DNA from: a virus
Length of the DNA: 30,920 nt
IMG/VR virus record: IMGVR_UViG_3300021197_001064
Span: 1-30,920 of that record
Reading direction: 5' to 3' (one strand)
A program made the position numbers and the translations under genes. Shown in pieces: positions 29,978 to 30,920 of the stretch; positions within the stretch are counted from its first letter, which is position 1; the number at the start of each line of letters is the position of its first letter. The notes beneath the pieces were generated by a model, which was given only the letters and a program-made list of their open reading frames with translations, had not been told where the DNA came from and made no database searches.

Positions 29978-30022
29978 CCGCGAACGCCACGAACCGCTGG
30001 CGCAACATTGGAGCACCGAACT

Positions 30023-30424
30023 ATGAACATCGAAAACCAAAACCAACCCGCCACGCGTGAATCTATGGCCGAGTATCTCGACCGGCTCGCCGCCGATCAG
30101 ATAGAAGCCGGACTCGACGCGACCGGCGCGGACATAAAAGCCGCCGCCGTTGAGATCCGAAAGCTTTCGCAGAAAGTCGATCAAATGGCCGCCGCTATGG
30201 CGACCGTCGCTTACCGCGAGGATCAACTTGCTAGCGCGTTGTTTGGATTGATCGAAGACCGCGTGCAATCGCTAGTCGAAACCGAGCTAGATAATTACGA
30301 CCCGACCGATCATTACAATTTTTCCGACGCGGTCGCCGAGCAAGTCGGCGAATCTGGCGAGGATCGGACCCGCGACATAGTCCGCGAAGTGATCGAGGGC
30401 GGATCTGTTACCTTCCACGTCTGA
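30023..30424 (+). CDS. Helical accessory protein, unknown function
   Basis: This 133-residue protein starts at the ATG at 30023, which has TTGGAG about ten bases upstream; a longer frame from 29969 would start in the promoter. The N-terminal half is helical and charged (EYLDRLAADQIEAGL, DIKAAAVEIRKLSQKVDQMA), likely a coiled coil. The C-terminal half is acidic (VETELDNYDPTDHYNFSDAV). It is the last gene seen and is followed by a strong terminator at 30445. No family is recognised. Confidence 0.65.
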   Translation: MNIENQNQPATRESMAEYLDRLAADQIEAGLDATGADIKAAAVEIRKLSQKVDQMAAAMATVAYREDQLASALFGLIEDRVQSLVETELDNYDPTDHYNFSDAVAEQVGESGEDRTRDIVREVIEGGSVTFHV

Positions 30425-30444
30425 TCGATAAACCCGATCCAATC

Positions 30445-30469
30445 AACCCCGCCGAGCGCGGGGTTTTTT
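30445..30469 (+). terminator. Rho-independent terminator after the last gene
   Basis: Stem AACCCCGC / GCGGGGTT (30445-30452 with 30458-30465) with a CGAGC loop is followed by TTTT and TG. Confidence 0.9.
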
Positions 30470-30920
30470 GTGTCTTTTAAAAAAGTGAAACATGCCGCGC
30501 CCCGCCTCCCGCTCGCCGGTTGAAACGTACCGCGATCCGCGCTCCCCGATCCACGATTGGCTAAACCTATTAAAAGTTGGCCGATCTGGCCGCGATCCTC
30601 CCTGATCGGAGCCAGAATCCCCGATCCACGATTGATCCCGACTATCGAACCGCGCCCGATCCGCGCCCCGCGATCCGCGAACCGCGCTAAACTTTCGTCG
30701 GTTTGATCGCCGTTGGACGTTTCCCGCCGCCGGTTTGGAAGTTTCCGTTTAACTTCCACCCGCCGCGCCCTACCCGAGCCGGACCGCGCCGGACCCAACC
30801 GCGCTACCCTTTCGTCGGTACGTTTTCCCGCGGGAGTTCCCCTCCGCCGGCTTACAAGTTTCCCGTTTGACTTCACACCGCCGCTGCTGCCGACTGTCCC
30901 GTCGGCTGACCAGCCGCGGC
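30470..30920. other. GC-rich non-coding end region
   Basis: This stretch holds no convincing gene. It is very GC-rich, full of CGATCC and CCGCG words (CCCGATCCACGATTG twice, near 30547 and 30618), and contains a 117-bp tandem repeat. A minus-strand frame is open from the window edge to 30313 but runs through the terminator and the end of the preceding gene; its Arg-rich sequence looks like a product of base composition. Confidence 0.6.
30680..30913. repeat. 117-bp imperfect tandem repeat
   Basis: Unit 1 begins at 30680 and unit 2 at 30797, each with AACCGCGCTA followed by CTTTCGTCGGT, and both later contain GTTTCC...GTTT.ACTTC and CCGCCGC at the same 117-bp offset (30741 and 30858). Copies differ by many substitutions and small indels, so the duplication is old. 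The unit length equals 39 codons. Confidence 0.8.

Noticed and set aside
30313-30920. Minus-strand Arg/Gly-rich open frame at the window end
   Set aside because: It runs through the terminator and into the end of the gene at 30023-30424. The composition is explained by GC-rich repeats. Kept only as an alternative for the 117-bp repeat.

Overview
The window is part of the genome of a double-stranded DNA phage, most likely a tailed phage of a marine or aquatic gammaproteobacterium. The phage assignment rests on a lysis gene, very large Gly/Gln-rich virion genes, a complete phage-type replication module (primase, two helicases, family A DNA polymerase, candidate ssDNA-binding protein) and dense packing with ATGA or TAATG junctions. 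The host guess rests on one gene carrying a gammaproteobacterial-looking RNA polymerase alpha C-terminal domain and on a leader resembling a gammaproteobacterial rRNA boxA. No terminase, portal, capsid, integrase, tRNA or CRISPR array is visible, so this is not the whole genome and the lifestyle cannot be fixed.

Layout. 1-13740 (+): end of a probable holin gene, a T4-type lysozyme, a tail-hub-like protein, then four very large low-complexity proteins (644, 743, 973 and 1297 residues), probably virion or DNA-ejection proteins. 13737-15179 (-): a lone SNF2-type helicase facing the structural block; both stop codons lie in one CTAG. 15278-22474 (+): replication operon with a coiled-coil protein, a candidate ssDNA-binding protein, a TOTE-type archaeo-eukaryotic primase, two small conserved proteins, a UvrD-like helicase, a DUF3310 protein and DNA polymerase A with Leu at the 762-equivalent position. 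22513-22689 (+): a 58-residue ribbon-helix-helix protein on an apparently leaderless transcript. 25563 down to 22686 (-): an accessory/regulatory operon. 25640-30424 (+): small accessory genes, a candidate replication origin, a GP88-like protein, a DUF932 protein and three unknown genes separated by duplicated terminator-promoter cassettes. 30425-30920: no convincing gene, GC-rich, with a 117-bp tandem repeat.

The most striking item is the 289-residue protein at 24258-25127 (-). It joins a DUF6891-like domain, a domain about 60% identical (by eye) to the E. coli RNA polymerase alpha C-terminal domain with most DNA- and sigma-contacting residues kept, and a sigma-region-4-like helix-turn-helix. 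This looks like a phage transcription factor built from two host RNA polymerase parts. It lies in an operon that starts from face-to-face overlapping promoters, opposite a plus-strand operon whose leader has a boxB-like hairpin followed by a boxA-like element in the order of rRNA antitermination sites. A 13-bp motif (ATGCGATNNTATG) recurs at three key promoter regions. Together these suggest a phage transcription-control circuit acting on host RNA polymerase; that interpretation is inference.
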